64,000 bases of DNA from FEN-987 sp964598845 (GCA_964598845.1 CAZRDM010000001.1:1-64000), one strand, 5' to 3'; shown: positions 18,066 to 28,217, counted from the stretch's first letter. The notes: generated by a model not told the origin, from the letters alone. Numbers and translations are program-made.

Positions 18066-19295
18066 ATGGTAATGCTTTCGGACAGAGTCTCGGCCCTCCA
18101 CATCTCGCCAATCCGCCGCGTTGCAAGTCTGCTAGCCGAAGCGAACAAGAAAAGGGAATTGATCTCATTCGGAGGCGGGGCGCCAAGCCTCCCTCCACCG
18201 GGAGAAGTTACGGCGGAGATCGTAAGCAGAATTTCAACGAACCCCCAACGTACAGCAGCTTACACTGGGACGCGCGGTTTCTTAGAGCTTAGAAGACTGA
18301 TCGCTGAGGACTGGAAGAGAAACCAAGGAGCCCCGTACGACGCAGAGAGCGAGATAATTCTGACGGACGGCGCGACAGAGGGCATATTCGCAGTTTTCCA
18401 AGCGATATTCAATAAGAACGAGGAATTGATCGTCACTGACCCAACATACCTCGGATACTTGGAAGCAGCACAGCTTTCGGGCGCACGATCGCGAAGACTG
18501 CCTGTTAGAGTGGATGAAGGCTATCAGCCGGGCCTTGAGCAATTGAAATCTCTGATCACGAGAAGAACGAAAGCATTCGTCCTGCTTAGTCCAGACAACC
18601 CAACAGGCAGAGTAGTTCACCTCGATTTCGTCAAAGGTCTACTCGATTTGGCTTCTGACCATGATTTCTGGATAATCTACGACTCAACCTATCGCGACAT
18701 CGTCTATGAAGGTAGCAATCAGCCCAAGATTACCACGCTTGCGGGGGCGCATGAGAAAGTGATCTCAGTGGGCAGCTTCTCGAAGGAAGCTTCGATACCT
18801 GGCCTTAGACTGGGATACGCACTTGGGCCTCGAGAGGCAATTGACGCGATGGAGAAGATCAAGCAGTACACAAGTTTGGCTCCTAACACCCTCAGTCAGT
18901 ATGCAATGATCCGGTTCTTAGAGGACGGTGTTAAGGAGCGTTATCTAGGCGAAGTTGTTCTGCCTACATATCTGAAACGTAGAGACTTGATGGAGAAATG
19001 CCTAAGCAAATACTTGCCTGCCGGCAGGACCGCAAGGCCTGATGGAGCCTTCTATTTCTTCGTTGACATGAAGAAATATCTCAAAGAGATGAACCGCAAC
19101 GAAGAGGAGTTCTCCAATCGACTCCTGTACAGGAAAGGAGTTGTAACAATCCCTGGGACGTTCTTCGGTTCACAGGGTGCCGGACATCTTAGGTTAACCT
19201 TCGTAAGTGAACCTGAAGAACGAATTGAGCTGGGAATCAAGAGAATCGGGGAGTACGTGTTCTCATTCGCGCTGGACCTTACGCCACAGGCTTAG
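18066..19295 (+). CDS. PLP-dependent class I/II aminotransferase
   Basis: A protein of about 410 residues of fold-type I. Visible are FGGGAPSLPPPGEV (substrate arm), DGATEGIFAVF, LSPDNPTGRV (Asn-Pro-Thr-Gly), YDSTYRDI and SFSKEASIPGLRLGY with the PLP lysine. It transfers amino groups between amino acids and 2-oxoacids, and its products could feed the neighbouring oxidoreductase. I prefer ATG 18066 over 17967, since the 33 residues before it look non-conserved. The exact substrate is not determinable; aromatic/2-aminoadipate-type enzymes are close in pattern. Confidence 0.88.
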   Translation: MVMLSDRVSALHISPIRRVASLLAEANKKRELISFGGGAPSLPPPGEVTAEIVSRISTNPQRTAAYTGTRGFLELRRLIAEDWKRNQGAPYDAESEIILTDGATEGIFAVFQAIFNKNEELIVTDPTYLGYLEAAQLSGARSRRLPVRVDEGYQPGLEQLKSLITRRTKAFVLLSPDNPTGRVVHLDFVKGLLDLASDHDFWIIYDSTYRDIVYEGSNQPKITTLAGAHEKVISVGSFSKEASIPGLRLGYALGPREAIDAMEKIKQYTSLAPNTLSQYAMIRFLEDGVKERYLGEVVLPTYLKRRDLMEKCLSKYLPAGRTARPDGAFYFFVDMKKYLKEMNRNEEEFSNRLLYRKGVVTIPGTFFGSQGAGHLRLTFVSEPEERIELGIKRIGEYVFSFALDLTPQA

Positions 19296-19393
19296 CAACT
19301 GTTCGCTTCGAGTTGAACGGCCAGTAATTAGGGTACACTCGTATCCTTCCTTCCTACTGAGAGTAGGTAGATTCCCAAGTTCTGTAATTGACC

Positions 19394-19403
19394 GTATATT
19401 ATT
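19394..19403 (+). promoter_or_regulatory. TATA-like box for second PhoU-like gene
   Basis: GTATATTATT lies 36-45 bases before the TTG start at 19439, placing transcription start near 19425 with a short leader. Confidence 0.35.
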
Positions 19404-19438
19404 AAAAGGAATCTATATTGAAGTATTGAGGATACTGT

Positions 19439-20500
19439 TTGGAACATAGAAAGGTTCAGAGAGTGGGGTACTCAACCCTCACTGTCTCTCTTCCCCGCGA
19501 TTGGGTCGAAGATATGAAACTGAAGCCCGGAGACATCGTCTCAATAAAAAGGGAGGACGACGGTTCACTCAGGCTCGCTCCAGAATCCGTGCCGAAAAGA
19601 GAAGAAATAAAGAACTGTATCGTTAACGCAGACCTTTGTATTTCGCCCAACCTACTCACCCGCATAATTGCAGGGAACTACATCCTAGGACATGACACAA
19701 TTCAGATCATTGCAAGAGAAGAGCTGAAGAAGAACCATCTCGATGAGATACGAGGTGCCACCCAGCGGCTGACTGGACTCAGCATCGTTGAGCAATCCCT
19801 CAAACATGTTACCCTCCAAAGCTTTGTCGATCCTACGCGTTTCTCAATTTATGGTCTCATACGCCGCCTGCACATTATCATATCATCAATGATCGACGCT
19901 TCAGTTAGAGCTCTCCTCGAGAGACGCGCCGAATATGCGACTGAAGTCAATCACATGGAAGAAGAATGCGATAGGATATACTGGCTCATAACGCGCCAGC
20001 TACTTCTCGCCGTTCGCGATAGAAGTGTCGGAACCAAGATCGGAATAGAATCATCACTCCACATAGCCGGCAATAGGGTCATCGCGAAAATCCTTGAAGA
20101 GATGGCTGATTGCGCTGAAAATATCGCTAAAGAGGTTCTCGCAATAAGGGACAAGGAGAATCCCAGTGAAGTTGTTCTCAATGATATTGCGAAGTTCAAA
20201 GGTCAGGTGATGAAGATCCTAGAGCAATCACTCAAAGCATTGCTGACCATAGACATCGGCCTCTCTAACGAAGTCATTGAAATGGTTGAATCAGCAGAGA
20301 ATGATGAGAGAAGGTTGAACCAAAGAATTCTGGCTCAGAAGGAACCTGTGGTGGCTATTAGCTTGCGCACGATAGTCTGGAACCTTGGGCAGATCTCGAA
20401 GTACTGCCGGGTGATTGGTGAGATTACGATTAACCGGTTCCTCGAAAAGCCTTCCGAGATTTGCGATTACACCCCCATGTTGGAAAGCAAAGTCAGTTAG
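19439..20500 (+). CDS. PhoU-like regulator with AbrB-type N-terminus (paralogue)
   Basis: A 353-residue paralogue of the protein at 2726-3820, sharing the start RKVQRVGYSTLTVSLPRDWV and the GNYILGHDTIQI, RRLHIIISSM and GIESSLHIAGNRVIAK segments. The start is TTG 19439, because the conserved motif begins three codons later. Like its paralogue it combines a DNA-binding-like hairpin with PhoU helices. Nothing nearby is phosphate-related; it precedes a transporter gene. Confidence 0.85.
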   Translation: MEHRKVQRVGYSTLTVSLPRDWVEDMKLKPGDIVSIKREDDGSLRLAPESVPKREEIKNCIVNADLCISPNLLTRIIAGNYILGHDTIQIIAREELKKNHLDEIRGATQRLTGLSIVEQSLKHVTLQSFVDPTRFSIYGLIRRLHIIISSMIDASVRALLERRAEYATEVNHMEEECDRIYWLITRQLLLAVRDRSVGTKIGIESSLHIAGNRVIAKILEEMADCAENIAKEVLAIRDKENPSEVVLNDIAKFKGQVMKILEQSLKALLTIDIGLSNEVIEMVESAENDERRLNQRILAQKEPVVAISLRTIVWNLGQISKYCRVIGEITINRFLEKPSEICDYTPMLESKVS

Positions 20501-20686
20501 ATGCGAAAATATCAATTTCGCGATCTCCGCTGAATCTTCTTCCGGTCTATCTCCTAGTTAAGGGAAAATATTTCCACGAACTCCGCTTGAGGGGAGCCAG
20601 TTTGGTAAATAGATTATGGGAACCTATAGGAAACTCTTTGGTCGGCTTGATTATTGGCCGAACCTTTTCCGTCAACTCGACGGCTC

Positions 20687-21934
20687 ATGACGAGCAGAAT
20701 CAGATGGGTCTATCCGCCAATAGGATTCGTTATGAATGTGGCCTTGGGGACGGTATACAGTTGGAGCGTCTTCCGCGTACCTCTAGAGAAGGCGTTCAAT
20801 TGGTCGACATTTGAATCAGGCCTGCCTTTCACGGTCTTCCTCGCATTATTCGGGCTCACCATGCCTGTTGCAGGCAAGATCATGGGTGTCTTGGGAGCGA
20901 AGAAAACCGCCCTTGGCGGAGCCGTTCTTGTTGGTTTGGGTTGGACGCTTGCCCGCTTTGTGGAGTACACACCTCAACCGTTGGCATTCATGCTATTCTT
21001 CTACGGCGTACTTGCAGGAGTTGGGGTGGGCCTTGTCTATGGCGTACCGATAGCTGTCTCAAGCAAATGGATACCTGAAAGAAAGGGTTTGGCCACAGGA
21101 ATTACAATTCTCGGATTCGGCCTCTCACCACTAATAACCGCGATCACCGCTGCCCATCTGATAAGAACTGTTGGCGTTCTGGAGACATTTCTCTACCTGG
21201 GTGTAGCCTTCGCTATAGTGCTCATTGTCCTTTCACTGCCACTGAAGTTCCCTTCCCCTAACTGGAAACCTCCAGCCCTCGCCGCAAGGAAAGTGATCAC
21301 GTACACTGAATCAACTTCCAGACAGATGATCAGGACGCTGACATTCGTGGGACTGTGGTTGACCTACGTCTTCGGAACATCTGGAGGATTTATCGCAATC
21401 TCGCTTGCAGCCAAATACGCTAGCGAGTTCCTCGGCCTAGCTCCAGCAGTATGCGCCTCCTTGACAGCAGGATTCGCCGTTTTCAATGGAATAGGGAGAC
21501 CTGTGTTTGGGTACCTATGCGACAGGATAGGTCCTAGAATGATCGCTGTCCTTTCTTTTGTGATAATCACCGCAGCTGCAGTGATGGCTACAGGGGCGAC
21601 CACATTGCCACTTTATCTCGCGTCATTCGCTCTCCTCTGGTTCACTTTCGGTGGTTGGCTGGCGATTGCCCCGGCAGCGACATCAACATTCTTCGGACTT
21701 CAGAACTTGGGGTCAAACTACGGCATTGTCTTCACTGCGTATGGAATGGGGGCCATCGTTGGTCCAGTAATAGCGTCTTACATCTATGGCGTAGCTCAGT
21801 CATACACTCTAGCTTTCATGACTACTGCCGTGCTCTCGATCGTAGGAATGGTGGTCGCATTCTTGACGTACAAACCTCCAAGAAGTGTCATGGAAAGAAC
21901 TCAAACCGTCCCAGCTATGCAAGTCAAGAGCTGA
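20687..21934 (+). CDS. MFS transporter, OFA (oxalate/formate antiporter) family
   Basis: This protein has about 415 residues and twelve predicted helices. OFA markers are NVALGTVYSWSVFRVPLEK in helix 1, GVLAGVGVGLVYG in helix 4 and ITILGFGLSPLI in helix 5. Members exchange small carboxylates. Substrate identity is unknown, but an acetate- or oxoacid-like anion would fit the acyl-CoA synthetases that follow. ATG 20687 is preferred; TTG 20654 adds eleven residues. Confidence 0.85.
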   Translation: MTSRIRWVYPPIGFVMNVALGTVYSWSVFRVPLEKAFNWSTFESGLPFTVFLALFGLTMPVAGKIMGVLGAKKTALGGAVLVGLGWTLARFVEYTPQPLAFMLFFYGVLAGVGVGLVYGVPIAVSSKWIPERKGLATGITILGFGLSPLITAITAAHLIRTVGVLETFLYLGVAFAIVLIVLSLPLKFPSPNWKPPALAARKVITYTESTSRQMIRTLTFVGLWLTYVFGTSGGFIAISLAAKYASEFLGLAPAVCASLTAGFAVFNGIGRPVFGYLCDRIGPRMIAVLSFVIITAAAVMATGATTLPLYLASFALLWFTFGGWLAIAPAATSTFFGLQNLGSNYGIVFTAYGMGAIVGPVIASYIYGVAQSYTLAFMTTAVLSIVGMVVAFLTYKPPRSVMERTQTVPAMQVKS

Positions 21935-22003
21935 TAGCATTTCATATTAGACTTTGCAGTAATTGATGGATCCCCTCTTGATACAAGTTCTCGCTGTTCT
22001 ATC

Positions 22004-23226
22004 CTACTTGGCCGACCCTGCTTGTCTTATTTCGGCTTGAAGTTCTCCGTAGGCTTTCTTGGCACTGCGACTCTTGGGCAACTTACTGACGAAGTAGATA
22101 GTTACTGGAACGGCTATTGGTCCAATCGTCTTCGTTACGTGATCGGTTCTCCGTTTTCGTTGTAGACTTCAGCCTCAACGCCTGCAAAGGGAAGAGTTGC
22201 TGATCTAGGTTTCAATGGAATCAGCGCAAGGCCGGGTTGTGGACTGATCAGAATTCCACCCGTTTCGGTTTGCTAAGACCGTGTTCGATGTTAGAGATGA
22301 CGATATCTATTGGTGCACCGCGGACATAGGATAACCGGTCACACATACATCGTGTACGGCTCTCTAATGAGAGGTGTCACCTCGTTCATGTATGAAGGTG
22401 CTCCTGACTTCCCTCAGGCAGACACTGGTGGAGTCTCGTTGAAAGGTATGGTGTAACTATTCTCTACACAGGTCCCACCGCTATCCGTATGCATATGAGA
22501 TTCGAAGAGCAGTGGGCTCAGAAACATGATCTCTCTACACTAAGACTCTTGGGGACTTGTCGTACCAGATATCGCGCCCGTCGGTCATCGTGATTGGATT
22601 GTTCGACCTTCTCACAACGACGATCTTTTCAATGCCCGCCGTCTGTTTGAGAGCTTCGTCAGCGATTGGTTTCAGTTCAATTATCTTCCCCTTCCTGCAG
22701 GCTCCATCCGACGTGATAACAATCTTGGAGCGAGAGTCATTCACCCTGCTTGCCACAGCTTGCGCTGTGAAACCTGCGAAGATCACGGAATGAAGTGCCC
22801 CGAGCCTTGCAGACGCGAGCATGCTGATTGGAAGTTCCGGAATCATGGGGAGGTATATTGCGATCCTATCTCCCTTCTTGATCCCGAGTTTCCTCAGACC
22901 GGAGGTAAGCCGTTGACTTCCCTGTAGAGGTCATAGTACGTCAGTGTTCGAGTCTCGCCATTCTCACCCTCCGAATAGTAGGCGACCTTGTTCTTCAGAG
23001 GACCCGAAATCTGCCTGTCCAGTGCATTGTGTGAAATGCTGGTTTTCCAGTCTGGGAACCATCTTCCAAATGGAGACTGATTCATGGCCTCGAGGACCGG
23101 CCCACTTTTCTGGTACCAGAAGAGCTCATCCGCGATCTTCTGCTGGAAAGATTCGGGATTTTTGAGGCTCTCTCTGTGGATCTCCTTCAGGACGTTCATT
23201 TTTCGAACCATGTTCCATTGGACCAT
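22004..23226 (-). pseudogene. acs: AMP-forming acetyl-CoA synthetase, rearranged pseudogene
   Basis: Pieces of one Acs gene are recognisable. The N-terminal part reads on the minus strand from 23226 or 23199 down to about 22556, with a frameshift near 22895 (SGLRKLGIKKGDR lost from frame). The next block, VFDVRDDDIYWCTADIG to HDLSTLRLLGT, lies at about 22272-22556 on the PLUS strand, so it is inverted in place and itself frameshifted. Minus-strand reading resumes with QTETGGILISPQPG (22271 to 22136). After a large deletion it ends with KTIGPIAVPVTIYFVSKLPK (22133 to 22004). The TSGTTGKPKG segment and the lysine loop are missing. It cannot make an enzyme. Confidence 0.9.
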
Positions 23227-24646
23227 GTTGTTTCAAGTAACTTCCGTAATTGACTAACGCCCACAGTGAGCGAGCAGCCCTCTCAGGCATTGAGTATGAG
23301 GGCAACCCCCTTTTCTCGAATGCCTGCCTCATTGCTTGGGCCATCTCTGCTCCTCCCATGTCGCATACAGTGACTGGTTTCCCGTGGCGTTCCACAGTAT
23401 TTGCTACAGGGTCGACGACATCATCCAAGATTGTTGGAGCATGGTGCTGTACGAACAGTACGACGCCGCCTATTTCCGGGTCGTCAAGTAATGTGGATAA
23501 GGCAAGTTGATACATCGCACTTGTTGCCTCGGCTGTTAGATCTATTGGGTTATGTCCCGACACAATGGGAAGCAGGAGTCCCTTTGCTTTGAACTCAGAA
23601 AACTTGGCTAGAGTTTGCTCCGAGAGTGGTCTCACATCTAGACCTGACTCCTCTAGGGCGTCTGCGGCCATGATGCCGGGACCCCCCGCATTCGTTAATA
23701 TCGCAATGCTTTTCGTTTGGCCTGGTGGCTGTAAGGCAAAGGCCCGTGCGAAATCAAAGAACTCCTCAACGTTTCGTGCGCGAATAATTCCTGCCTGCCG
23801 AAAGGCACCCTCATAGACCTTATCGGACCCTGCTAGCGCCCCGGTGTGGGAAGCTGCAGCTCTCGTTCCAGCCTGGGTTCTACCTGCCTTCAAGGCGACG
23901 ATGGGTTTTCTTCTGACAGTATCCTTTGCTCTTTCGATGAGTCCTCTACCTCTTGTGAGACCTTCAACATATAATAGGACGACTTTCGTCCTCTCGTCAT
24001 GCCCAAAATATTCAAGCAGCTCATCCTCCGCTACGTCGCATCTGTTTCCATAGCTGACGAAACATCGAATTCCCATTGCATGTCCTGCCATGTAGTCGAG
24101 AGCCGCTGCGCCAAACGCTCCGCTCTGTGTGAGCAGAGTGATTGAACCCGCTTTCGGGCGAGGTGTGGCAACAACCTCGCGGCCGTCAGAGAGATATTTC
24201 ACTTCAGGCAGAAAGAGCGTATCCATGCCCGTATACGCATCGTAAATTCCAAGACAGTTTGGTCCAATGATCCTAACATCGCACTTGCGTGCGACGCTAA
24301 GAAGTTTCTCTTCCAACTCCCTGTTTCCAATCTCCGCGAAACCCGACGAAATCACGATGGCAGCCTTGGTCCCGGAATTTCCTGCTTCCTCGATGACTTG
24401 TGGAACTGAGAGCGCCGGGATCGCGATTACAATTGTCTCGACCCAACTAGGAACTGCGGAGAGAGAGGAGTAACATTTCTCGCTGAGGATCTCCTCATGC
24501 TTGGGATTTACGAGAAACACTTTACCTTTGAAGATACCTTGATTACGGTTGGTCAGCATGGTCTCGGCCATAACGTGACCTATTCGTACTGGGTTTGCTG
24601 AGGCTCCCACGATCGCTAGACTCTCTGGTTCGAAGAATGACTTCAA
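23126..24646 (-). CDS. ADP-forming acyl-CoA synthetase, alpha chain
   Basis: The alpha chain carries the CoA-binding Rossmann domain (LAIVGASANPVRIGH, residues 10-24), a second flavodoxin-like domain and the phosphohistidine site AASHTGALAGS (about residue 260). It catalyses acyl-CoA + ADP + Pi to acid + CoA + ATP with the beta chain downstream of it in reading order (24685-25401 lies upstream on the minus strand). Conserved sequence stops near residue 470. The last 35 residues run into the decayed acs gene in another frame, so the natural stop may have been lost. Confidence 0.88.
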   Translation of the reverse strand: MKSFFEPESLAIVGASANPVRIGHVMAETMLTNRNQGIFKGKVFLVNPKHEEILSEKCYSSLSAVPSWVETIVIAIPALSVPQVIEEAGNSGTKAAIVISSGFAEIGNRELEEKLLSVARKCDVRIIGPNCLGIYDAYTGMDTLFLPEVKYLSDGREVVATPRPKAGSITLLTQSGAFGAAALDYMAGHAMGIRCFVSYGNRCDVAEDELLEYFGHDERTKVVLLYVEGLTRGRGLIERAKDTVRRKPIVALKAGRTQAGTRAAASHTGALAGSDKVYEGAFRQAGIIRARNVEEFFDFARAFALQPPGQTKSIAILTNAGGPGIMAADALEESGLDVRPLSEQTLAKFSEFKAKGLLLPIVSGHNPIDLTAEATSAMYQLALSTLLDDPEIGGVVLFVQHHAPTILDDVVDPVANTVERHGKPVTVCDMGGAEMAQAMRQAFEKRGLPSYSMPERAARSLWALVNYGSYLKQHGPMEHGSKNERPEGDPQREPQKSRIFPAEDRG

Positions 24647-24684
24647 CTCCCTAGTTTGCTTGGATATCGTTCATTCCCCCGCGG

Positions 24685-25401
24685 TTAAATGCCTCTTAGA
24701 ATCATCCTAACATCTGCGACGTTAGCTCCCGCTGTGTAGACCATCACCGGATTCAGATCGATTTGATCTATCGCATGATTTTCGAGCATGATCTCGGATA
24801 CGGCTTTGAGGATTCTAATGATTGCCTGCTCATCAGCCGGGGCTTGCCCCCGGAACCCCTTTAGGACAGGATACGCCTTGATCTCGTGAATCATTTCCTG
24901 TGCGTCAAGGACGCTGAGGGGAGCAAGCCTAAACGATGTATCTTTGAGAGCCTCGGCGAAGAGGCCTCCCAGTCCAAACATAACCGTTGGGCCGAATTGA
25001 ATGTCCCGGAGAGCTCCAACGATTACCTCGATCCCTTTCGGAACCATATGTTGGACAAGAACTCCTCTTATCCTTGCCTTCTCGGAATATGCTTTTGCAT
25101 TCTTGACTAACGTATGGTAGCCGCTTTCCACCTCATCCTTCGATTTTAGATTCACGAGCACGCCGCCTGCTTCGGTCTTATGCAGAATATCTGGAGACAC
25201 TATCTTTAGCACCACGGGGTAGGTGACTTTCTCTGCAGCAGCCGCTACTTGACTTGCGTTATCGACTAGAAGAAATTCCGGCGTCGGAATTCCATAAGCG
25301 AGGCAGATCTCCTTCGCCTCAGGCTCTAAAAGGACTTGGCGGCGATCTTGAATTGCTGTTCGAATAACTTGCTGGGCGAGATGGTGATTCAGGAATGTCA
25401 T
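24685..25401 (-). CDS. ADP-forming acyl-CoA synthetase, beta chain (ATP-grasp)
   Basis: A 238-residue ATP-grasp subunit with PVVLKIVSPDILHKTEAGGVLVNL, MVPKGIEVIVG, FGLGGLFAEALKD and IDLNPVMVY, the usual order of nucleotide and Mg ligands. It pairs with the alpha chain immediately downstream (38-base gap). The enzyme conserves the energy of acyl-CoA made by the ferredoxin oxidoreductase as ATP. Confidence 0.9.
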   Translation of the reverse strand: MTFLNHHLAQQVIRTAIQDRRQVLLEPEAKEICLAYGIPTPEFLLVDNASQVAAAAEKVTYPVVLKIVSPDILHKTEAGGVLVNLKSKDEVESGYHTLVKNAKAYSEKARIRGVLVQHMVPKGIEVIVGALRDIQFGPTVMFGLGGLFAEALKDTSFRLAPLSVLDAQEMIHEIKAYPVLKGFRGQAPADEQAIIRILKAVSEIMLENHAIDQIDLNPVMVYTAGANVADVRMILRGI

Positions 25402-25416
25402 CTCCGTTGGCTATAG

Positions 25417-28092
25417 TTACTTCAAGTTCAGCTCAACCACAACGTTCTCTTGTTCTCTGCGGCTAGTGAAACCCAACTTTTCGCACAAGCGTATCATCCT
25501 GATATTTTCCGCCATGACCAATCCGTATATGCTCTCGACATCTTTCTCTCTGGCTACCTCGATCAACATGTCCACCAACTTTAATCCCAAGCCCTTTCCA
25601 TGATACTTGTCGGCTACCACAACAGCGAATTCCCCCTGCTTCTTGTTGGGTTCTAGGATTAGGCGCGCAACGCCGACCTCTACTCTCCTTTCTCCCTCTC
25701 TTGTTTCCGCTATGAATGCCATTTCCCTGTCATAATCGATATTGCAGAATCGCACGAGCGCCTCATGCGGAAGATCTTTGATGACTTGGAAAAACCTGAA
25801 ACGACTTGTCTCTGGTGACAACCCTCTAATGAATTCTAACTCTATGGGTTCATCCTCTGGTCTAATCGGTCGAAGTATGACTTCAGTTCCGTCTTTCAGT
25901 CTCCATGGCGTTACATACTTCGTGGGGTACGGCAAGATGACGAGATGAGGATACGTCTCGCCTTCAGGAACACTGGTGTCAAGAATTATCCTAGCATCGA
26001 GAGCGTAGAGCTTACCCTCCGAAACAATCAACGGGTTGATGTCCATCTCAGCTATTTCTGGGAAATCTACAATCAAGTTTGAGAAGCGTACCATGACCTC
26101 TTCAAGCGACCGCATATCAATCGGAGACTTGTTCCTGAGCCCCTTTGTGAGGGCTTGGTAGATCTTCGTTTCCTCCATAACCCGCCTTGCCAGAACTTGG
26201 TTTAATGGGGGAAGACCTATTGAAAAGTCCTTCAAGAGTTCAACTCCAATGCCCCCCATCCCGAATAGTATAATTGCGCCAAAGTCTCTATCCTTCTTGG
26301 AACCCAATATCAGCTCGTAATCTACACCCTTGACCATCTTCTGAACATAGACGCCGTCGATCCTTGCGTCGGGTTTGGCTTTCTGTACTCTTTCCATTAA
26401 CGTCTTGAAACGTTCCTTCAGTCTCTGAGCAGTGTCAATGCCAAATTCAATTCCCCCAAAATCCGTCTTATGTAGGATGTCTTGCGATGCAATCTTCAGC
26501 ACGATTGGGTAGCCAATCTCCGAAGCGATCAAAGAGGCCTGCTCAGGATTCTTCGCAAGGGTACCTTCAGCTCTGGGAATGTCGTAGGCGTCGAGAATGC
26601 GATCCACGTCCGCCTGAGTGAGTGCTGTTCTCTTTTCATTCAGAACTCTGCGAATCATGAGTTTGAGATGACTCTTCGGCGGTGAGAGATCTACTGGGAG
26701 TTCTTCAGGGGTCTCGTAGAGTTGATCAAGGTTCCTCTTGTATCGGTACATATACATGTAAGCCTTGACCGCTTTCTCAGGGGTCGGATAGCTCGGGACA
26801 TCATTCTTGTAGAAGATCTCCCGTGCCTCTCTGACATCCTCTTCACCCATCCAGACGGTGAGCATAGGTTTCCGTCTGCCCGCTGCAATCTGCGCCACAG
26901 TCTTTGCAACACTCGTGGGTGCTGTAGTGCCTTGAGGAGTGTATATCACTAGAAGGCCGTCAACGTTGGGGTCCGCGATGCACGTCCTGACTGCTAACTC
27001 GAACCTCTTGACATCGGCGTCTCCAATGATATCGATTGGGTTACCATGGCTCCAGTAAGGTGGGAGATTCGCATCCAAGTTACCCATAGCTTCTTCGGAG
27101 AGTCTTGCTAGTTCTCCTCCGTGGCCGATGATCGCGTCAGCTGCCAAGACAGCTGGTCCGCCTGCATTTGTCACAATTGCAAGCCTAGGACCTGCCGGCA
27201 GGAACCTCGAGTCCAGAACACTCGCACAGTCGAAGAGGTCTGCTATTTCATCAACCATCACGACGCCAGCTCGCTTGAAGGCGGCGTCATAGACCGAATA
27301 GTCACCAGCCAAGGCCCCCGTATGGGAAGAGGCAGCCTTCACTCCAGCGGGATACTTTCCCGCCTTGATTACTATAATGGGCTTTGTTCGCGCGAAACCT
27401 CTCGCGGCGCTCATGAATTTCTTGGCGTTGCTGACACCCTCCATGTAGATGAGTATGCTCCGCGTGTTCGGATCCTCGCCAAGATAATCAATCATATCTC
27501 CATAGTCAATGTCGAGTGTCGAGCCCAATGAGGCAAACATGCTAAATCCAATTCTCGCGCTCACAGCCCAATTGAGTATGGCTGAACCGAGCGCCCCACT
27601 TTGCGAGATGAAGGCGATTTGGCCGGGTTGCGGATTATCTCTGAGAAATGTTGCGTTGAGATCGATATGTGGTCTTATTAGGCCGACACAGTTTGGTCCC
27701 AAGATTCTGATATCATATTTTGCTTGGATCTGTCTGATTCGCTCCTCCAGTCTGGCTCCTTCTTCGCCTACCTCGCGAAACCCGGCTGAAATTACTATAA
27801 CTCCATCTACACGAGTCTTCGCGCATTCCTCAACAACGCGAGGAACTGTCTTGGCAGGAGTCGCTATCACAGCCAGACCAACGTGATCCGGTATTTTGGC
27901 TATGTCTGGATAACACTTCAATCCCATGACGCTGTCTCGGTTCGGGTTCACGGGATGTATCTTCCTTCGTTCCTTGCCAAACAGTAGATTCTTCATTAGA
28001 GCTTGCCCAACGGAACCTTCGGTTTCCGTGGCTCCGATCACAGCCACGATCTTCGGGTTCAGCATCTTCTCAATAGCGACCAATTCGTACAT
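25417..28092 (-). CDS. acyl-CoA synthetase (ADP-forming)-GNAT fusion, Pat/YfiQ-like
   Basis: An 891-residue protein: CoA-binding domain (about 1-130), ligase domain with phosphohistidine site SSHTGALAG (about 260), ATP-grasp (about 480-700, LKIASQDILHKTDFGGIEFG) and a C-terminal GNAT acetyltransferase (about 730-891, with GKGLGLKLVDMLIEVA as acetyl-CoA loop). Order and length match Salmonella Pat (YfiQ), which acetylates and silences AMP-forming Acs. There the ligase part is thought inactive; here its histidine is present, so it could be an active ligase. It is the first gene of a three-gene operon ending at the decayed acs. Confidence 0.92.
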   Translation of the reverse strand: MYELVAIEKMLNPKIVAVIGATETEGSVGQALMKNLLFGKERRKIHPVNPNRDSVMGLKCYPDIAKIPDHVGLAVIATPAKTVPRVVEECAKTRVDGVIVISAGFREVGEEGARLEERIRQIQAKYDIRILGPNCVGLIRPHIDLNATFLRDNPQPGQIAFISQSGALGSAILNWAVSARIGFSMFASLGSTLDIDYGDMIDYLGEDPNTRSILIYMEGVSNAKKFMSAARGFARTKPIIVIKAGKYPAGVKAASSHTGALAGDYSVYDAAFKRAGVVMVDEIADLFDCASVLDSRFLPAGPRLAIVTNAGGPAVLAADAIIGHGGELARLSEEAMGNLDANLPPYWSHGNPIDIIGDADVKRFELAVRTCIADPNVDGLLVIYTPQGTTAPTSVAKTVAQIAAGRRKPMLTVWMGEEDVREAREIFYKNDVPSYPTPEKAVKAYMYMYRYKRNLDQLYETPEELPVDLSPPKSHLKLMIRRVLNEKRTALTQADVDRILDAYDIPRAEGTLAKNPEQASLIASEIGYPIVLKIASQDILHKTDFGGIEFGIDTAQRLKERFKTLMERVQKAKPDARIDGVYVQKMVKGVDYELILGSKKDRDFGAIILFGMGGIGVELLKDFSIGLPPLNQVLARRVMEETKIYQALTKGLRNKSPIDMRSLEEVMVRFSNLIVDFPEIAEMDINPLIVSEGKLYALDARIILDTSVPEGETYPHLVILPYPTKYVTPWRLKDGTEVILRPIRPEDEPIELEFIRGLSPETSRFRFFQVIKDLPHEALVRFCNIDYDREMAFIAETREGERRVEVGVARLILEPNKKQGEFAVVVADKYHGKGLGLKLVDMLIEVAREKDVESIYGLVMAENIRMIRLCEKLGFTSRREQENVVVELNLK

Positions 28093-28209
28093 TTCCTGAC
28101 AGTGTGTTCATCAGCAGTAGTCCCCCAAATAATTACCGTGCATGGATACCCCCTCAGGAAAATCGCTGCACTACGGCTCCATTAAGCGAACGTTAACGAG
28201 GAGCACTGT

Positions 28210-28217
28210 GTATAATA
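28210..28217 (+). promoter_or_regulatory. TATA-like box for pyrophosphatase
   Basis: GTATAATA lies about 46-53 bases before ATG 28263, giving a probable short leader. It sits in the 170-base divergent gap with the Pat-like gene. Confidence 0.3.
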
